Shown in pieces: positions 61,043-64,000 of a stretch of 64,000 nt of DNA. The notes beneath the pieces are model-generated. The model was given only the letters and a program-made list of their open reading frames with translations. It did not search any database and had not been told where the DNA came from. Origin of the DNA: CAZCZZ01 sp964503335. GTDB taxonomy: Bacteria; Verrucomicrobiota; Kiritimatiellia; CAIVKH01. How positions within the stretch are numbered: the first letter of the stretch is position 1; each line of letters starts with the position of its first letter. A program made the position numbers and the translations under genes. The DNA lies in contig CAZCZZ010000007.1 of NCBI GenBank assembly GCA_964503335.1, positions 1 to 64,000 of the forward strand, given 5' to 3'.

Positions 61043-61915
61043 CTTCTTCACAATCTCCGTCCCAACGCCCTTCTCGGTGAAGAGTTCGAGGAGGAGGGAG
61101 TGGGGGAGGTTGGCGTCGATGAAGTGGACCTTCCGGACGCCGGACTTGATGGCGCGGACGGAGCCGGTGACTTTCGGGATCATGCCGCCGGAGATGATGC
61201 CCTTTTCGATCAGGCCATCGACCTCGGCCACCTTGAGCGTTGAGATCAGTGTCGATTTGTCGTTCGGGTCCTTGAGCAGTCCGGGTACGTCCGACAGGTA
61301 AACCAGCTTGCGTGCCTTCAGCGTTTGCGCGATCGCGGACGCCGCGTCGTCCGCGTTGATGTTGTAGACGTGGTCGCCATCGCCGCGTCCGAGCGGTGTG
61401 ATGACGGGAACGATGTGCGAGTGGAGGTAGGCGAGGATCGGATCGTCGTCCACGTCCGTGACATCACCGACATAGCCCCAGTCGAGCGTATTGCCCGATT
61501 TGTCGTCCTTCTCGACGTGTTTTGAAACACGGAGGATGTCTTCGCCGTGGATGCCGCGGGCTGTGCAACCGTGCTTCTCGAGCACCTGCACGAGTTCCGG
61601 ATTCACCTCGCGATTGAGAACCTGCTCGACGACTTCCATCGAAGCTTCATCGGTGACGCGGAGGCCTTTGACGAAATTTGCGCTGAGTCCCTTTTCCTGG
61701 ATGCGCTTGGAGATGGCTTTTCCGCCACCGTGGACTACGACGGGCCTGAGACCGACGCAGGCCATGAAGGCGATGTCCTTCAGCACGCTTTCCGTGCCGG
61801 CCTTCTCTTCCATTGTGCTGCCGCCGACTTTGACGACGATGATTTCGCCGCGAAATTTCTGGATGTAGGGCAACGCCTCGATGAGGACGTTGGCTTTCTC
61901 AATCATGTTCTGCAT
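61040..61915 (-). CDS. argB: Acetylglutamate kinase
   Basis: 291 residues. Phosphorylates N-acetylglutamate. The ATP-site Lys is in IVVKVGGSTMEE; the substrate loop VVVHGGGKAISKRI and the C-terminal EKGIISGGMIPKV and VHFIDANLPHSLLLELFTEKG are all present. The extra N-terminal helix (MQNMIEKANVLIEALPYIQK) is the mark of hexameric, arginine-inhibited enzymes. It starts 47 bp after the argJ stop, with a hairpin repeat in between. Confidence 0.96.
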   Translation of the reverse strand: MQNMIEKANVLIEALPYIQKFRGEIIVVKVGGSTMEEKAGTESVLKDIAFMACVGLRPVVVHGGGKAISKRIQEKGLSANFVKGLRVTDEASMEVVEQVLNREVNPELVQVLEKHGCTARGIHGEDILRVSKHVEKDDKSGNTLDWGYVGDVTDVDDDPILAYLHSHIVPVITPLGRGDGDHVYNINADDAASAIAQTLKARKLVYLSDVPGLLKDPNDKSTLISTLKVAEVDGLIEKGIISGGMIPKVTGSVRAIKSGVRKVHFIDANLPHSLLLELFTEKGVGTEIVKK

Positions 61916-61921
61916 GGGCGA

Positions 61922-61960
61922 ACCTCAAAGACACGGACCGCACGGAGTGCGGTCCCTACC
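61922..61960. repeat. Hairpin repeat between argB and argJ
   Basis: GGACCGCAC-GGA-GTGCGGTCC followed by CTACC; the same design as 57263-57286 with different stem bases. The minus-strand copy starts TAGGGACC 4 nt after the argJ stop. Confidence 0.8.
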
Positions 61961-61962
61961 AA

Positions 61963-63150
61963 CTAGACGTTGATGTCGATGTAGGGGTGGCCGCAATCGC
62001 AGGCATATACGTACGACGAACCGCGTCCGACGCCAAGATCGATATTGAGCGTAAACTGTTCCTGCGCCGTGACCTTGTCGAGCGCATCGCGCGGCGCGCC
62101 GGCGGGGCGTCCGTTGCGGACGGCGAGCACATCGTCGTAGAAGATGCGGACGCGACCTTCGTCAACCTTCGCTTCGGAATAGCCGAGGGCATCCATCACA
62201 CGGCCCCAGTTGCAGCGTCCGCCGTTCCAGGACGTTTTGACGAGGAGCGAATTGGCGACGGCGCGGCCGGCCTTTTCGGCGTCGGCTTCCGTCTTTGCGC
62301 CCGTGACGCGGATCGTGACGAGCTTCGTGGCGCCTTCGCCATCCTTGACCATGCTCAGGGCCAGCTTGAGTGTGATTGCGCGGACGGCGGCGACGAAGTG
62401 TTTCCACTCCTTGCTGCGGGTTGTGAGCGGTGTGTTCTCCGCAGCGCCGTTCGCGAAGAACAGGACGGTGTCGTTTGTACTCATGTCGCCATCGACCGAG
62501 ATCCGGTTGAACGAATCCTTAACGGCATCGCTCAGGCACGTCTGCAGCGACTTCGCATCGACGACGCCATCCGTGAGCAAGTAGCAAAGCATCGTGGCCA
62601 TGTTTGGCTCGATCATGCCGGCGCCCTTGGCGAAGGCGGAAATCGTGATGGGCTGGCCATCGATCTTCAGTTGGACCGTGGCGCATTTCGGCCAGCGGTC
62701 GGTCGTGAGGATGCCCTGCATCGCATCGTTTCCGCCATCGTGCGAGACCTTCTTCGCGAGGGCATCGATACCGGCGCGAATTTTGTCCATGGGCATCGGG
62801 ACGCCGATGGAGCCGGTGGACGACACATAGACGTCCTTGGGATTCAGGCCGAGTTTCTCGGCTGCGCGCGCGGCCATATCGGTGGCGTCGCGCAGGCCTT
62901 GTTCGCCGTTGCAGGCGTTTGCATTGCCGCTGTTGACGACGATGGCCCGTCCGGTCCTGCGCTTCAGGCGTTCCATGCAGAGTTTGACGGTTGCGGCCTT
63001 GATCTGGTTCGTGGTGAACGTCCCGGCGACGACCGCGGGACGATCGGAGACGACGAGGGACATGTCTTTGCCCCCGTTGCGTTTGATGCCGGCGGCGGTG
63101 CCGGCGGCGGTGAACCCCCGGGGCAGGATCAGCTTGTCTTCGATTTTCAT
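61963..63150 (-). CDS. argJ: Bifunctional ornithine acetyltransferase/N-acetylglutamate synthase
   Basis: 395 residues from MKIEDKLILPRGFTAAGTAA. The precursor self-cleaves before the Thr nucleophile in AKGAGMIEPNMATMLCYLLT. Other motifs are VVNSGNANACNGEQG and VSSTGSIGVPMPMDKI. It recycles the acetyl group from acetylornithine to glutamate. It ends in CDCGHPYIDINV. Downstream are argB and argD, giving an argJ-argB-argD unit; argC is not in the window. A rho-independent terminator separates it from rpsI. Confidence 0.96.
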   Translation of the reverse strand: MKIEDKLILPRGFTAAGTAAGIKRNGGKDMSLVVSDRPAVVAGTFTTNQIKAATVKLCMERLKRRTGRAIVVNSGNANACNGEQGLRDATDMAARAAEKLGLNPKDVYVSSTGSIGVPMPMDKIRAGIDALAKKVSHDGGNDAMQGILTTDRWPKCATVQLKIDGQPITISAFAKGAGMIEPNMATMLCYLLTDGVVDAKSLQTCLSDAVKDSFNRISVDGDMSTNDTVLFFANGAAENTPLTTRSKEWKHFVAAVRAITLKLALSMVKDGEGATKLVTIRVTGAKTEADAEKAGRAVANSLLVKTSWNGGRCNWGRVMDALGYSEAKVDEGRVRIFYDDVLAVRNGRPAGAPRDALDKVTAQEQFTLNIDLGVGRGSSYVYACDCGHPYIDINV

Positions 63151-63164
63151 ACGTTGGTCTCCCC

Positions 63165-63202
63165 AAAAAGAAACCCCGAATGCCAGAGACATCCGGGGTT
63201 TC
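63165..63202 (-). terminator. Rho-independent terminator after rpsI
   Basis: Minus strand: stem GAAACCCCG (63194-63202) and CGGGGTTTC (63170-63178) around a 15-nt loop, followed by TTTTT (63165-63169). It lies 21 bp past the rpsI stop and ends 15 bp before the argJ start. Confidence 0.9.
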
Positions 63203-63223
63203 TCAAAATCCGAACAAGGTCGG

Positions 63224-63625
63224 TTAGCGCTTCGAGAACTGGAACCGCTTGCGCGCTCCCGGCTGGCCCGACTTCTTGCGTTCCTTCATGCGGGGATCGC
63301 GTGTAAGGAAGCCGGCGCTCTTCAGTGAGGCCCTGAACGTCTCATCGGCCTGCACCAGCGCACGAGCGATGCCGTGGCGGATGGCGCCCGCCTGGCCGGA
63401 CAATCCGCCGCCGTCCACAAGGGCCGTGACGTTGTACTGACCGATACGCTCCACAAGCTTCAAAGGCTGCATCGCGAGATTGCGCAGCGTGGCGAGGGGG
63501 AAATACTTGTCGGAAGCGACGCCATTGACGACGACCTTGCCGTCACCCTGGACGAGGCGAACGCGGGCTACGGACGTCTTGCGGCGACCAGTGGCGGAGT
63601 GAACTGCGGGCTTGTGCGCGACCAT
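63224..63625 (-). CDS. rpsI: 30S ribosomal protein S9
   Basis: 133 residues. SATGRRKTSVARVRLVQGDG at the N-terminus, LVDGGGLSGQAGAIRHGIAR in the middle and LTRDPRMKERKKSGQPGARK then FQFSKR at the C-terminus are the S9 landmarks; the terminal Lys-Arg reaches the decoding site. It follows rplM by 12 bp, the conserved L13-S9 order. A terminator follows. Confidence 0.97.
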   Translation of the reverse strand: MVAHKPAVHSATGRRKTSVARVRLVQGDGKVVVNGVASDKYFPLATLRNLAMQPLKLVERIGQYNVTALVDGGGLSGQAGAIRHGIARALVQADETFRASLKSAGFLTRDPRMKERKKSGQPGARKRFQFSKR

Positions 63626-63637
63626 TTTTTATCTTCC

Positions 63638-64000
63638 TCAGACTGAAAGGGGTTGGGGCTTCTGGGCGCTGTGCGGGTGTTCGCCGCCGGCATAGACCTT
63701 GAGGCGCGTGATCGTGTGCTTGGCCAGCTTGTTGCGGGGCAGCATGCCCTTGACGGCCTGGTGAATGATGCGCTCGGGATCGCGCTCGCGGATGACGCTG
63801 GCGGGGCGCTGCTTGAGTCCACCGGGGAAGCCGGAGAAGTTCTTGTAGATCTTCTGCTCTTCCTTGTTGCCGGTCAGCTTGACCTTCTCCGCATTGATCA
63901 CGATGACGAATGCACCGGTATCGACGTGGGGCGTGTACGTGGGCTTGTCCTTGCCGCGGAGGACATCCGCGATCTTGACAGCAATGCGGCCCGCGGGTTT
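63638..64000 (-). CDS. rplM: 50S ribosomal protein L13, N-terminus beyond window edge
   Basis: 120 codons of a gene that runs off the right edge; about 20-25 N-terminal residues are missing. The visible part starts KPAGRIAVKIADVLRGKDKP and continues YTPHVDTGAFVIVINAEKV, then KLTGNKEEQKIYKNFSGFPG, RDPERIIHQAVKGMLPRNKL and LKVYAGGEHPHSAQKPQPL. These are typical L13 sequences. Confidence 0.97.
   Translation of the reverse strand, partial: KPAGRIAVKIADVLRGKDKPTYTPHVDTGAFVIVINAEKVKLTGNKEEQKIYKNFSGFPGGLKQRPASVIRERDPERIIHQAVKGMLPRNKLAKHTITRLKVYAGGEHPHSAQKPQPLSV

Noticed and set aside
61987..63306. Plus-strand ORF of 439 codons
   Set aside because: Antisense to argJ, which is unmistakable; shadow of codon bias.

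Overview
The window looks like high-GC chromosomal DNA of a Gram-negative, respiring bacterium, most likely from the PVC group and perhaps Kiritimatiellota or Verrucomicrobiota. That placement is inference. It rests on the large Gly-rich beta-helix protein ending in a fibronectin-like FYRV tail, the full type II secretion operon with an outer-membrane secretin, many small palindromic repeats at gene ends, and the lack of firmicute or actinobacterial features. Heme A synthase implies an aerobic heme-copper oxidase. There is one 100-N scaffold gap (21845-21944). I see no IS element, phage gene or CRISPR array.

Layout. 0.1-7.3 kb: secreted beta-helix protein, then heme genes (ctaA, hemB, hemH) with a GFA-like protein and an EamA exporter. 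7.4-12.4 kb: dcd, a TRAP transporter with the binding protein facing the two membrane subunits, and a CNT nucleoside transporter. 12.4-14.9 kb: a tiny ORF, a structured intergenic region, rlmN and an Ig-like lipoprotein. 15-19.6 kb: a two-component cluster (CHASE3-PAS kinase, Rcp1-like regulator, REC-PAS-kinase-REC hybrid). 19.7-25.7 kb: rRNA/tRNA methylase, a possible GspC-like protein, tRNA-Ser(CGA), an SGNH hydrolase split by the gap, two glycosyltransferases and an orphan kinase. 25.8-39.3 kb: type II secretion genes in the order E-F-G-H-I-J-K-L-M-D, followed by an AAA ATPase and a GH9-like lipoprotein. 39.3-43.4 kb: PiT phosphate transporter plus DUF47 partner, divergent from a PhoR-type kinase, with a Pho-box-like direct repeat between them. 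43.4-45.3 kb: a DnaA-box-rich spacer, an aminotransferase and an Lrp-type regulator. 45.4-55.7 kb: a bidirectional signalling island. 55.8-64 kb: 23S rRNA uracil methylase, glycosyltransferase, mscL, nth, argD-argB-argJ and rpsI-rplM.

The signalling island is the most striking part. One arm encodes a TPR plus beta-barrel (Slam-like) protein, a FecR-domain protein ending in a small Gly-rich beta-barrel-like domain, and a CHASE2-adenylate cyclase. The opposite arm encodes a PAS kinase, a CHASE2-histidine kinase and a LysM-FecR protein. Both arms start from one 113-bp gap that carries a sigma-54-type -24/-12 element in each direction. A very similar -24/-12 element precedes the orphan kinase at 24958.

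Two further genome-wide habits show up. Several genes have a good -35/-10 promoter whose -10 lies only 6-10 nt before the start codon with no Shine-Dalgarno, suggesting leaderless mRNAs. Several families of palindromic repeats sit exactly at gene 3' ends, often supplying the TAG stop codon, and two copies lie in frame inside genes (rlmN and the minor pseudopilin gspI).
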